This document shows, piece after piece, positions 8,442-17,089 of a stretch of 64,000 bases of DNA. A model generated the notes under the pieces. The model was not told the DNA's origin, did not search any database, and worked only from the letters and a program-made list of their open reading frames with translations. A program made the position numbers and the translations under genes. How positions within the stretch are numbered: the first letter of the stretch is position 1; the number at the start of each line of letters is the position of its first letter. Source of the DNA: Pelotomaculum schinkii (GTDB taxonomy: Bacteria; Bacillota; Desulfotomaculia; Desulfotomaculales; Pelotomaculaceae); the NCBI RefSeq assembly GCF_004369205.1, contig NZ_QFGA01000002.1, positions 744,001 to 808,000 of the forward strand, written 5' to 3'.

Positions 8442-8939
8442 GTGAAAAAACTTGGTGTCAAGGGTAAAGCCTGGCTGAAAGGATTCCATCTTTTCTTCTG
8501 TTGCGCCTGGATAGGTACGGGGATCTCCATGCTGGTCCTGACCATGGTCAAAGGCTATATTCCAAATGGAGATGAGCTTTATGCCGTTAACGCTTGTGTC
8601 AAACTCCTCGATGACTTCATCATCATCCCGGCCGCTTTAGGCTCCCTGATTACCGGGCTTTTATTTTCCCTTTTTACCAACTGGGGATTCTTCAAGTTTA
8701 ATTGGGTTATCTTCAAGTGGGTTGCCACCGTGGCCCAAATCCTTTTCGGCACATTTTGGCTGGGACCGTGGACCAACGGCGCCACCGCCATTGCGAATGC
8801 CGAACGCGCCCAGTCACTCTACAATGCTCAGTATTTGTATTTCCGGGAAATGAACAACTACTTCGGCAGCATTCAGGTACTGCTGCTGATTATAGTGGTT
8901 TTTATTTCGGTCCTCAAGCCCTGGGGAAAAAGGGCTTAA
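8442..8939 (+). CDS. DUF2269-type integral membrane protein
   Basis: This 165-residue protein has four predicted membrane segments (about residues 14-36, 52-80, 88-108 and 140-160). The opening WLKGFHLFFCCAWIGTGISMLV and the second helix with a charged DD pair before IIIPAALGSLITGL match the DUF2269 family of predicted membrane proteins, whose function is unknown. The GTG at 8442 follows AAGGAGGCG. It is a single gene, convergent with the GntR-type gene on its 3' side. A copy of the dispersed repeat lies just upstream. Confidence 0.7.
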   Translation: MKKLGVKGKAWLKGFHLFFCCAWIGTGISMLVLTMVKGYIPNGDELYAVNACVKLLDDFIIIPAALGSLITGLLFSLFTNWGFFKFNWVIFKWVATVAQILFGTFWLGPWTNGATAIANAERAQSLYNAQYLYFREMNNYFGSIQVLLLIIVVFISVLKPWGKRA

Positions 8940-8976
8940 AGGCCTGCGAATACCGCAGCGATAAGTCACAAGGCTT

Positions 8977-9681
8977 TCAATTTAAAGTAGCCTTCTCCAC
9001 CCTGACCAGGTGTTTGTACATGGCCCGCCTGGCATCCCTGTCACGTCCTGCCCTGATTGCCTCAAAAATAGCGTGGTGATCTTTGAGCAGCTGTTGTGGC
9101 ATGCCAGGCGTACGGTAAAGCTCTTCCCGGGCTGCCTGCAGGACCCTGCACCTGGTATCGGCAATTGAGTCCATGAACCTTAACAGCAAGGAATTGTGGG
9201 CGGCCTCCGCCACCACATAGTGAAAATTCCAGTCCGCCTGCTGTCCCAAATCACCTGTTAGAAGGGCCTCAGACATCTCCTTGAGGGTCGCCTCCATTTT
9301 TACCAGGTCCTCTTTACTATGCCGCAGCGAGGCCAGGCCGGCAGCCTCAACTTCCAGTATCTTCCTCAGCTCCAGCAGTTCGCGTGAGGTGTACTTCTGG
9401 GTCATCAAGGTAAGCGCCAGCGCTTCCGCCAGCGAATGGGTGCTGATCTCCCTGATAAAAGTCCCGCCGCCCTGCCTTATTTCGATAATTCCCAACGCCT
9501 CCAGAGCCCGAAAGGCCTCCCTTACGGCCGAACGTCCAACCTGAAGTTGTTCAGCCATTTCCCTTTCGGACATGAGCTTATCCCCTGGCCTTAAGGTTCC
9601 ATCGGTGACCAGCTTTTTTACCTGGTAGATTATTTCCTCGTATATTTTCTTGGTCTTAATTGGCTTTAACTCCACAGGCAT
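8977..9681 (-). CDS. GntR-family regulator, FadR/FCD subfamily
   Basis: At 234 residues, this protein has a GntR winged helix (residues 10-75: IYEEIIYQVKKLVTDGTLRPGDKL, SEREMAEQLQVGRSAVREAFRALEALG, the wing IRQGGGTFI). An all-helical FCD ligand-binding domain follows (about 95-225), with metal/ligand histidines in DWNFHYVVAEAAHN and LKDHHAIFEAI. I place the start at ATG 9681 behind GGAGGGA. A longer upstream reading frame has no initiation signal. FCD regulators usually sense a carboxylic acid or acyl-CoA-linked metabolite. It lies downstream of, and in the same direction as, the acyl-CoA synthetase pair, which makes that operon a likely target. Confidence 0.88.
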   Translation of the reverse strand: MPVELKPIKTKKIYEEIIYQVKKLVTDGTLRPGDKLMSEREMAEQLQVGRSAVREAFRALEALGIIEIRQGGGTFIREISTHSLAEALALTLMTQKYTSRELLELRKILEVEAAGLASLRHSKEDLVKMEATLKEMSEALLTGDLGQQADWNFHYVVAEAAHNSLLLRFMDSIADTRCRVLQAAREELYRTPGMPQQLLKDHHAIFEAIRAGRDRDARRAMYKHLVRVEKATLN

Positions 9682-9828
9682 AACCTTGGTCCCTCCTATA
9701 GTTATCCAGCCGCTATGCAAAACTAGCATCAAGCCTACGGGCCAGAGCTGACCATTCCTTTTGGACCGGACAGGCCAGCCTGGCATCTTAGCTGGTGAGC
9801 TATTGGGCAGTACCGCGGAACAGCATTT

Positions 9829-10878
9829 CTATAAATTATTTACAATATGCTCCCAGTTACAGTGGGTAACAATATTCTCCAGCGCGACTCCGATGCTGGT
9901 CTTGTCGGTTGGCTGGATATGCCGGCTTACCTGGCCCATTTTCTCGACGGTGGTATATGTGTCATAGTGAACCAGAATAATGGGGACCCCCATTTCCTCA
10001 GCCCTGGCAATAACCTTAACGTCGGGGTACAATCCACCTGTAAGGATTAAAACGGATGTACTGGTCTCAAGAGCTGCCAGAGCCAAATCAGCCCGGTCGC
10101 CGCCCAGGATAACGGCCTTGTTGGCGGCTCTCCTGAGATAGGTCAGGGCGCTGGCCATGGTCATGCCGCCGATAACCATATCCTCCACATGCAGGTCAAG
10201 CCGTTCGTGTCCGGTTAAAATTTCACCGCCCAGCATATCGAAGTATTCGCCAACCGTGGGTGAGGCAATTTCCGGTCTGGTGGGGATTACCCCCAGGGTC
10301 TTGTAGCCGGCCTGTTCCAGGATGGGGCTGTATACGCCTCCTGTTTTGGCGTAAAGCGGCCTTGGTACATTGCTGAAGATGGTGCCCATAATGGGGACTT
10401 CCGCCAGGGCCAGGTGCTTATTCATAAAGATGGCGTTGTCAAGGCTGTAATCGTTTTCAATTTTAAGCACCATGAGGGCTTTAGAACCAAATTTTTTGGC
10501 CAGGCTGACGCTGTCCAGCCCGTAACTTGCCAAAATGTCAATAGACAGCGCCCCATCGATAATAACAATATCTGAAAAGCTTGCTATCTCATCATAAGCA
10601 TCCATAATGACCGCCGGGCCATCTTTTAAAGAGGCCTGCGCGCTCAGGTAAAAGGGGCTAGCGGTAATGGGGGCGATTTTTTCCAGGGAGATATTCAAGT
10701 GTAGTACTTCCTTCATAAGAACAGAATCCAGGTCGACTTTCCCGGTCATGTTGCGCCCGTTGGCTACCGGTTTAAAATATCCCACCCTGTAGCCTTCCTG
10801 CTGCAACTTCTGCGCCAGGCCCAGCGCAACCACCGTTTTACCGCTGCCCGGTGTGCCCATAATATATAGACTTTTCAT
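9829..10878 (-). CDS. BioD-like P-loop plus DRTGG-domain protein (phosphotransacetylase N-terminal-like)
   Basis: The first 220 residues form a dethiobiotin-synthetase-like NTPase with a Walker A (GTPGSGKTV), conserved GYFKPVAN and a VIIDGA segment. Residues 225-335 form a DRTGG domain (VIGGMT, VILGGDRADLALAALE, ILTGGLYPD, then YDTYTTVEKM). This pair is found at the N-terminus of long phosphotransacetylases, but here it stands alone without the acetyl/butyryl transferase domain. Free-standing versions commonly accompany ADP-forming acetyl-CoA synthetases, as here (9-bp gap to that gene). I infer a regulatory or assembly role, with no enzymatic reaction proven. Confidence 0.85.
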   Translation of the reverse strand: MKSLYIMGTPGSGKTVVALGLAQKLQQEGYRVGYFKPVANGRNMTGKVDLDSVLMKEVLHLNISLEKIAPITASPFYLSAQASLKDGPAVIMDAYDEIASFSDIVIIDGALSIDILASYGLDSVSLAKKFGSKALMVLKIENDYSLDNAIFMNKHLALAEVPIMGTIFSNVPRPLYAKTGGVYSPILEQAGYKTLGVIPTRPEIASPTVGEYFDMLGGEILTGHERLDLHVEDMVIGGMTMASALTYLRRAANKAVILGGDRADLALAALETSTSVLILTGGLYPDVKVIARAEEMGVPIILVHYDTYTTVEKMGQVSRHIQPTDKTSIGVALENIVTHCNWEHIVNNL

Positions 10879-10887
10879 TCTATCACC

Positions 10888-12993
10888 TCAAGAAATCGTT
10901 ATTTTAATATCCAGGGCTGAAACACCATTCTCATAAGCAAACACAGGGTTGATGTCCATCTCGGTGATTTCGGGAAAATCTGTGACCAGCCTGGCTGCCC
11001 GCTTAACTACATCCACCACTGCCGCCATGTCCCGCGGGGCCTCTCCACGGTAGCCCTTCAGGAGGGTATAGGCTTTGGTTTCTGAGAGCATTGCGCCAAC
11101 TACTTTCTCATCGTTCAGGCTGGACGCAAGGCGGAAGGATACATCCTTTAAGAGGTTGACGTGGATCCCGCCCAATCCGAAAGCAACCAGGGGGCCGAAC
11201 TGCACATCCTTGGTCATGCCGATAATCAGCTCTGTTCCCTTGGGCATCATTTTTTGCACCTCAATACCATGCACAACGACCTTGGGCAGGTAGCGGTGCA
11301 CACTCTCCATAATCATCAGATAGGCCTTTTGGACTTCCTCAGGGGAGTTTATTCCCACTTTCACCCCGCCCACGTCGGATTTGTGCAGAATTTTGGGCGA
11401 AGCCACCTTGAGCACCACGGGATATCCCATCTCATTGGCAGCGGCCACCGCCTCATCGGCAGTGGTAGTCAGGACGATAGGGGCGACCGGAATACCGTAA
11501 GCCTCGGCTACCGCGGACGCCTCGCTGCTCAGCAGGTTCAGGCGACGTTCCCTGGTTACGTCATAAAAAATGGCCTTGACCGTCTTTTGGTCGACTTCCA
11601 ATTGGTCGCGCGCTTGCTTGCTGTCCACCGTGTCTAGGTACCGTTTATATTTATTCAGGCCGTTTATACATAAAATGGCTGGTTCAGGGAAGGTGAAGCA
11701 AGGGATCCCGTTTTCAGCCAGAATGCCCGCGCCTTCGGCAAGAAGAGGTCCTCCCATGTAGGCCGCGAAGACTGGCTTATCCGGATGTGCGTCCCTGGCC
11801 TCCACGATGCTCCTTGAAGTTTCGACCGGTTCGGTAACGGCGGTCGGGCACATCAGGACCAGGACACTGTCGACATTGGGGTCATCCAGCACCTTGTTCA
11901 GGGCATACTGGTAACGGTCGGTCCTGGCGTCTCCCAGAACATCAACAGGGTTATAGATGTTGGCTTCTTTGGGCAGGTTGGTACGGAATTCATCAAGGGT
12001 ACTCTTGTCGAAGCGGGCCATTTTGAGCCCCATGTCCTCTACATTGTCTGTAGCGATAATCCCCGGTCCCCCGGAATTGGTGACGATAGCCACCCTGTCT
12101 CCAGCGGGAATGGGGGATTTTGTAAATGCGATGGCCAGATCGAAAAGCTCGGTCATGGTAGTAGCCCGGATGATCCCGCACTGCTCAAACGCGGTGTCAT
12201 AGGCCAGATCGCTGCCGGCCAAAGCGCCGGTGTGAGAGGAAGCTGCCTGGGCTCCGGCCTGGCTGACCCCGGACTTCAGGACGATAATAGGCTTTTTCTT
12301 GGCGGCCTCTCCTGCTACTTTGAGGAAGCGGGCGCCATCCACAATATCCTCTAAATAACACAGAATAACCTTGGTATAAGGATCATTCGCTGCTTCCTCG
12401 ATAAAATCGATCTCGGAAAGGTTGGCCTTGTTCCCGAGACTGACCACTTTACTGTAGCCGAGCCCGGCAGTAGCGCTCCAGTCCAAAATGGCCAGCAGGA
12501 TAGCGCCGCTCTGGGAAAGAAAGGCGATTTCTCCCTTGACCGGAGCTGCAGCGGTAAAAGAGGCGTTAATAGGTGTATGTGTATCCATCACGCCAACACA
12601 GTTGGGTCCCAGCATACGCATGTTAAACTCTTCACAGATCTCAGTCAGTTTCTTTTCCAGCTCCAGCCCTTCTTTACCGATTTCCTTGAAGCCGGCTGTG
12701 ATTACGGTCAGGGTTTTGACTCCTTTTTCACCGCATTCACGGGCTGCCGCCACTACCTTCGACGCCGGTACGACCATAACTGCCATATCAACCGAGTCTG
12801 GTATAGCGCCCACCGACGGGTAGCAGGCAAGTCCCTCTATTTCGCTCTCTCTTGGATTGACGGGATAAATAGCACCCTGATAACCGGAGGAAATAATATT
12901 ACGCATAATCGCGTTGCTGATTTTTCCGGGAGTTTTAGAGGCCCCCACAACTGCTACGGAATTGGGTCGAAAAAAACTTGTTAAGTCAGCCAC
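10888..12993 (-). CDS. Acetate--CoA ligase (ADP-forming), fused alpha-beta subunits
   Basis: At 701 residues this is the fused form. A CoA-binding Rossmann domain (SVAVVGASKTPGKISN, residues 10-130) is followed by CoA-ligase domains with the phospho-histidine region ASSHTGALAGSD (His near 255). A C-terminal ATP-grasp domain (about 480-700) has VVLKVASPKILHKSDVGGV and ITEMDINPV. The reaction is acyl-CoA + ADP + Pi to acid + CoA + ATP, conserving energy from acyl-CoA in fermenters and syntrophs. The start is GTG at 12993, and a good promoter lies about 220 bp upstream. Substrate range (acetate, propionate or branched/aryl acids) cannot be read from sequence. Confidence 0.9.
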   Translation of the reverse strand: MADLTSFFRPNSVAVVGASKTPGKISNAIMRNIISSGYQGAIYPVNPRESEIEGLACYPSVGAIPDSVDMAVMVVPASKVVAAARECGEKGVKTLTVITAGFKEIGKEGLELEKKLTEICEEFNMRMLGPNCVGVMDTHTPINASFTAAAPVKGEIAFLSQSGAILLAILDWSATAGLGYSKVVSLGNKANLSEIDFIEEAANDPYTKVILCYLEDIVDGARFLKVAGEAAKKKPIIVLKSGVSQAGAQAASSHTGALAGSDLAYDTAFEQCGIIRATTMTELFDLAIAFTKSPIPAGDRVAIVTNSGGPGIIATDNVEDMGLKMARFDKSTLDEFRTNLPKEANIYNPVDVLGDARTDRYQYALNKVLDDPNVDSVLVLMCPTAVTEPVETSRSIVEARDAHPDKPVFAAYMGGPLLAEGAGILAENGIPCFTFPEPAILCINGLNKYKRYLDTVDSKQARDQLEVDQKTVKAIFYDVTRERRLNLLSSEASAVAEAYGIPVAPIVLTTTADEAVAAANEMGYPVVLKVASPKILHKSDVGGVKVGINSPEEVQKAYLMIMESVHRYLPKVVVHGIEVQKMMPKGTELIIGMTKDVQFGPLVAFGLGGIHVNLLKDVSFRLASSLNDEKVVGAMLSETKAYTLLKGYRGEAPRDMAAVVDVVKRAARLVTDFPEITEMDINPVFAYENGVSALDIKITIS

Positions 12994-13355
12994 TGCTTTA
13001 TGTCACATTCCTTTCCAGCAAAAAAAAATATTTTGTCAAAATAAAAAATTCTGTCTTGTGCTCACCGGAATACGATGTCGTATTAGAAAAACCCGTTATT
13101 TTTCAGCCTTAGCTCACCATGTGGTTGTGACTGAAAGAACAACGGGGCATATGGCACCCCCTTTAAAAAACTTTTGGCCAAAGTGGTATAGTGGTATGAC
13201 CATCATTATCCAAAGTATAATCATAGTTAAACTAACTAGTCAATACAAATTTTTTCTGAAGTTTTCTACATTATAACTTATGTCAGCTCCTGCGACCTCT
13301 CTTCCCCAGCCGTAAGGAGAATATTAAAAGTATGGAATTAATCATACCGGCCGGA
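12994..13355. other. Intergenic leader of the acyl-CoA synthetase operon
   Basis: This 362-bp gap holds the minus-strand promoter at 13214-13243, about 210 bases of untranslated leader, and a 16-bp perfect palindrome AATACGATGTCGTATT at 13069-13084 in the leader. An operator for the nearby GntR-type regulator is possible, although the palindrome does not show the usual GT-N-AC core. The part next to 13356 shows no clear terminator for the FeS oxidoreductase gene. Confidence 0.5.
13214..13243 (-). promoter_or_regulatory. Sigma-A-type promoter for the acyl-CoA synthetase operon
   Basis: On the minus strand TTGACT (13238-13243) and TATACT (13214-13219) are separated by 18 bp in an AT-rich context. 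The predicted start is near 13207, giving a leader of about 210 nt before the GTG at 12993. Confidence 0.6.
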
Positions 13356-15344
13356 TTACATGGCCATTTCCAGGAGTTCGGCGATATCCAGGACCTGAAT
13401 TTGCTCCTGCATCCCCCGGCAGGCAGCCGTCTCCTCCATCAGCATCTGGCAATATGGGCAGGCAGTGCACAGCACGGATGCCCCGGTAGCAACCACCTGC
13501 TGTACCCGGCCGGCAGCAATCAGGTTTTCTGACACGGCCTTGGTCCAGAACCGGCCGCCGCCTGCCCCGCAGCAAAACGACCAGTTCTCCGAGCGCTGCA
13601 TCTCTAGCAGCCGGACGCCGGGCAATGCCCTCAATATTTCGCGCGGCTCACGGTAGACATCGTTGTAACGTCCGAGATAACATGGATCATGGTAGGTTAT
13701 CGTCGTATTGTTGTTTTTGGTGGGCTTTAACCTGCCTTCTTTTAACAAACCGGCCAGTAAGACGGAATGGTGGATCACTTCCCAATTACCGCCGAACTGG
13801 GGATACTCATTTTTTAAAGTATTATAGCAGTGGGCGCAAGAGGTGATAATCTTCCGGACGCCCAATTGATTCCATTTTCTGATGTTGTTTTTTGCAATTT
13901 GCTGAAAGAGCGCTTCGTGGCCCATCCTGCGTGCTGTTTCACCACAGCACCACTCGTCTGCGCCAAGAGTTGTAAAAGATAATCCGGCCTTCCTCATCAT
14001 ATTGTTCAGGGCTGCGGCTGCACGTCCGGCTTTTGGGTCAAATGAAGCGGCGCAGCCTGCGAAAAAAACATACTCCGCGAGGTTACTGCCTGCTATCGCT
14101 TTGTTGCCGGAGCTTGCCGACCAGCAGTTATTATCGTGACGGGCCACTCCCCAGGGGTTGCCGTGCGACTTGATGTTGCTAAAAAACTGCCGCATCTCGT
14201 CAGAGTAATCTTTTTTGGCCAGGACCAGATGACGCCGCATTGCAATAATCTTGGGAGTATGCTCGACAGAAACCGGACAGGCCTCCTCGCAGCTGCCGCA
14301 CATGGCGCAGCCCCAGATAAAATCTTTTTTATAGACATCGCCGATGATATTCTTCTTTAAGATTGCCTGTTCGGCAGCAGCCAGCTTGATGTCCTGCCTG
14401 GACTTCTGCTTAAGCAGAAGCGGCGCCCTCTCTTCGATGTGCTTGCGGAAACGGCCCTGCAGCGGCTTGGGCTTTACCGGCTCGCCGCTCTGGTGGGCCG
14501 GGCACTGGTCGTTGCAGCGCCCGCACTTCGTGCAGGTGTAAGCCTCGAAAAGCTGTTTCCAGGTAAAGTCCTCCATCTTATGGACCCCGGCCTTCTCGTC
14601 GGTTGCACCTTCCAGCTCGATTGGCTTAATCGCCCCCCTGTGCTCCAGCGAGTGCCAGTAAGTGTTGAAAGGAGCAAAGAGCAGGTGCAGGTGCTTGGAG
14701 TTGGGGACAATCCAGAGTAAAGAAAAAATGGCCAGGAAGTGCGCCCACCAGAAAATGGACGCTGCCGTCCCGATGACCTCTGGCGGCTTATTAACGAAAA
14801 AGTCGGAGAGCGCTCCGGCCAGGGGAGCGGGCCAAAGCTTACCGCCGCCTAACTGCAACGCCAGGTTGGTCCCGTGATACAGCGCTTCAGTTAAGACGAT
14901 AGTAAAAATGAGCAATAAAAGCCCAATAGCTTCGGTGTTATTTTTCAGCCATTCCGGTTTTTTGATCATCCGCCGCAAGAGACAGCCGGTTATGCCGGCA
15001 ATAACCAATATGATAAACAGATCTTTTACAAAGAGATACAGCGCGTTTTTCCCCACGAAAGGAATGCCGGTGTTAAAGAGCCTTTCGGCGGCCATGTTGG
15101 GAATACCCGGCAACAGGATCACAAAACCGTACATGATGCAGGCGTGGCATAAGCCAAAGAGCGGATAACGGCGGATCTTCTTTTGACCCAATACGTTAAC
15201 GGCAAAATATTTCAAGCGCTCAAGCGGCCGGTCGGTATGCTGCGCCGGTCTGCCCAGGCGGATATAACGAATACGCCGGTATATTTTATAAAAGAAATAC
15301 ATGCACGATCCGGACATCAAGAAAAAGAACAAATATCTTTCCAT
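13356..15344 (-). CDS. Membrane-bound FeS oxidoreductase, GlpC/HdrD-like (candidate Etf:quinone oxidoreductase)
   Basis: The 662-residue protein has an N-terminal half with about six membrane helices, resembling the cytochrome-b-type NarI domain. Two [4Fe-4S] motifs follow (CTKCGRCNDQCP and CAMCGSCEEACP). Two CCG cysteine-rich domains complete it (GCAASFDP, WCCGE, SCAHCYNT; then DPCYLGR, FCCGAGGGRF, TACPYCQ), as in heterodisulfide reductase subunit D. Proteins of this build beside etfAB move electrons from acyl-CoA oxidation to menaquinone in syntrophic bacteria. I choose ATG 15344 (MERYLFFFLM) with AAGGAATG upstream. An in-frame extension upstream lacks a binding site. It is the last gene of the long minus-strand run that includes the ECF operon. 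Confidence 0.85.
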   Translation of the reverse strand: MERYLFFFLMSGSCMYFFYKIYRRIRYIRLGRPAQHTDRPLERLKYFAVNVLGQKKIRRYPLFGLCHACIMYGFVILLPGIPNMAAERLFNTGIPFVGKNALYLFVKDLFIILVIAGITGCLLRRMIKKPEWLKNNTEAIGLLLLIFTIVLTEALYHGTNLALQLGGGKLWPAPLAGALSDFFVNKPPEVIGTAASIFWWAHFLAIFSLLWIVPNSKHLHLLFAPFNTYWHSLEHRGAIKPIELEGATDEKAGVHKMEDFTWKQLFEAYTCTKCGRCNDQCPAHQSGEPVKPKPLQGRFRKHIEERAPLLLKQKSRQDIKLAAAEQAILKKNIIGDVYKKDFIWGCAMCGSCEEACPVSVEHTPKIIAMRRHLVLAKKDYSDEMRQFFSNIKSHGNPWGVARHDNNCWSASSGNKAIAGSNLAEYVFFAGCAASFDPKAGRAAAALNNMMRKAGLSFTTLGADEWCCGETARRMGHEALFQQIAKNNIRKWNQLGVRKIITSCAHCYNTLKNEYPQFGGNWEVIHHSVLLAGLLKEGRLKPTKNNNTTITYHDPCYLGRYNDVYREPREILRALPGVRLLEMQRSENWSFCCGAGGGRFWTKAVSENLIAAGRVQQVVATGASVLCTACPYCQMLMEETAACRGMQEQIQVLDIAELLEMAM

Positions 15345-15418
15345 AACATCATTCCTTATTTGACGTTCCAGCTGAATTCGTATGCAGGACAACGACCCGG
15401 TCAGGCCTCACAATGCAG

Positions 15419-15673
15419 TCATTTCGTCAGGGTAGACGACTCATCGCTCTGTACATTCACCACTGTTTGGCGTTTCATGCAGATAAAGGAACGATCGGTC
15501 CAGCGCCTGAACCGGCAGTTGTAGCAGGATCTTTCCTCCTCCGCCACCAGTTCGTCCTCGTCATCCAGTAAAAAATGAGGGCAGTTGCCCGCTATTCCGG
15601 CGGCCAGCAGCCAGTCATGCCTGCCACCATTGAACTGCGCCTGGCCTCTTTCATTTTTACTCCAAAAATCCAT
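15419..15673 (-). CDS. Small cysteine-containing hypothetical protein (84 residues)
   Basis: Five cysteines fall in the pattern NCPHF, CYNCRFR and FICMKR, suggesting a small zinc- or FeS-binding knuckle. Otherwise the protein is acidic in the middle (LDDEDELVAEEE). ATG 15673 is best placed behind GAGGTGATGG. In-frame GTG and ATG codons at 15682 and 15679 overlap that site. Its start lies 10 bp beyond the stop of the TiaS-like gene, so the two are probably translationally linked. No family recognised. Confidence 0.6.
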   Translation of the reverse strand: MDFWSKNERGQAQFNGGRHDWLLAAGIAGNCPHFLLDDEDELVAEEERSCYNCRFRRWTDRSFICMKRQTVVNVQSDESSTLTK

Positions 15674-15683
15674 GTCCATCACC

Positions 15684-16418
15684 TCAATAATCCTCCAGGT
15701 GAACAGTTGTACAGGTTTCCCACTCCAGTCCGTCTTCCCGGCGATAAACCAGAAGGATACGTTTCCCTTCCAGCAGTACGGTCTTTAATTTGTTTCCCAG
15801 TCGCACCTCTTCATTATCGTGCAGGATATAACCGTCCAGGCTCTGTACCCTTTCCACAGAACTGCTGTTTAAAATCTCAGCCACATTTATGATCGCTCCG
15901 GGGGCTTTGAGTTTCAGCCGGCCCTGGAAGCGCCCGTCATTATTGGTCATTCTTAAGCCAACTCCCGCCAGCGCCCCGATCACGCCGATACCCGTACCAC
16001 CGTGTTCAGACAGGTGTACACCCAGCTTTCTTGCCAGTCTGTAGGCTTCTTCTTTGGTCATGATCCTTTTCTTGGTTTCATAACCATAAGCGATCAGACC
16101 CGCTGCATCCTGCAACTGTTCCTCTACCACTACGCAAAGGCCGGGGTCGGAACCAGGCGCGCTATCCCGTTCCAAAAATCTGCCGGCTTCTTCGATCAGC
16201 GGCTGCAGATAAGCGGCTTCAATATCAGCAGTGAAGCACATGGAGCTGTTGTGGGAAGTATAGGCTATCTCCGGATGCAAGAGCAGTTGATGGCGGGTAA
16301 GGCCCTGACAACTTCCCCAGCGCTGATTTTCAATAATCTTGATGATATGTTTAGCTGATATCCCGGTCGCGCCCTGGTCGATATTGTCTGTGTCATCGAT
16401 CCCTACATAGATTTTCAT
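15684..16418 (-). CDS. TiaS-like protein (tRNA-Ile2 2-agmatinylcytidine synthetase homologue)
   Basis: The 244-residue protein opens with YVGIDDTDNIDQGATGISA, the hallmark of the archaeal TiaS ferredoxin-like/catalytic region (there GIDDTD followed by TxYLA). It continues with HPEIAYTSHNSSMC and SEHGGTGIGVIGALAGVGLR, also TiaS-like. Archaeal TiaS is about 420 residues with a C-terminal OB-fold and zinc ribbon. This protein stops before them. Bacteria use TilS and lysidine for the same tRNA, so agmatidine synthesis is unlikely and a related ATP-dependent reaction on another substrate is more plausible. It sits 55 bp after the ECF S component gene, in the same direction. Confidence 0.65.
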   Translation of the reverse strand: MKIYVGIDDTDNIDQGATGISAKHIIKIIENQRWGSCQGLTRHQLLLHPEIAYTSHNSSMCFTADIEAAYLQPLIEEAGRFLERDSAPGSDPGLCVVVEEQLQDAAGLIAYGYETKKRIMTKEEAYRLARKLGVHLSEHGGTGIGVIGALAGVGLRMTNNDGRFQGRLKLKAPGAIINVAEILNSSSVERVQSLDGYILHDNEEVRLGNKLKTVLLEGKRILLVYRREDGLEWETCTTVHLEDY

Positions 16419-16473
16419 TCCACACGCCGTTCCCTTCTTGATAGTATAATAATTCCTGGCGCCGCGGTTAAGG

Positions 16474-17064
16474 TCAGGTTTGCCAGGAAGCGGCCAGACG
16501 CGGTTTTAACCGCTTAATCAGCACTGCTGCCAGAACTCCTCCGGCAGCGCCAAAAACGACATGCAGCAAGGTCGCATAACCAAAGCCCATAGCCAGAAAC
16601 ACCATTGGGATATCAAGCATGACGCCCAGAACAATGCTGGCCAGCAGCTTGGACCAGCTGATTAAGGCCCCGATGATAACGCCCACCCATATGGATTCCA
16701 GCTTGTTCAAAAATAGAATCGCCAGGATATCCAGCAACACCCCCGGTACAATGCACTTGAAAGCCAGTAAGGGGCCTTCTTTACCCAAACCGAAAACAAT
16801 GGCCAGGATCCCGGAAATAATGCCCATGATGGCTCCGGCGCCGAATTTGGGGATTAAGCCCTTGCCCAACATCAGTAAGCCCATCCAGTATACGCTGGTA
16901 TGGCCCGGTATCCCGATGGGGAGTTGGAACACAAACCTGCTGACGCTGATTAAAGTCCCGAACATGGTCAGTCTGATCACATCGGCCAGCCCTATGTGAA
17001 AGATAAAGTTGTCCACCGGGTTTTTCAAATCAGCAGCCGTCTTTTCTTTTTCCATGTCTTCCAC
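16474..17064 (-). CDS. ECF transporter S component (substrate unknown)
   Basis: This 196-residue integral membrane protein has about six helices. The first carries an arginine-containing motif (VIRLTMFGTLISVSRFVFQ), and glycine-rich loops follow (GAIMGIISGILAIVFG, VFGAAGGVLAAVLIKRL), typical of S components that capture a vitamin or metal. The GTG at 17064 follows AGAGGAAA. It is the downstream member of a full ECF set (two ATPases, T component, two exported proteins, S). I cannot match it to a known substrate class from sequence. It differs from other ECF operons in having exported proteins between T and S. Confidence 0.8.
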   Translation of the reverse strand: MEDMEKEKTAADLKNPVDNFIFHIGLADVIRLTMFGTLISVSRFVFQLPIGIPGHTSVYWMGLLMLGKGLIPKFGAGAIMGIISGILAIVFGLGKEGPLLAFKCIVPGVLLDILAILFLNKLESIWVGVIIGALISWSKLLASIVLGVMLDIPMVFLAMGFGYATLLHVVFGAAGGVLAAVLIKRLKPRLAASWQT

Positions 17065-17089
17065 GTTTGTTTCCTCTTTTCAAATTCAA

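Noticed and set aside
9682-9786. 35-residue N-terminal extension of the GntR-type protein
   Set aside because: No RBS before the upstream start and the extension is unlike the family. GGAGGGA precedes ATG 9681.
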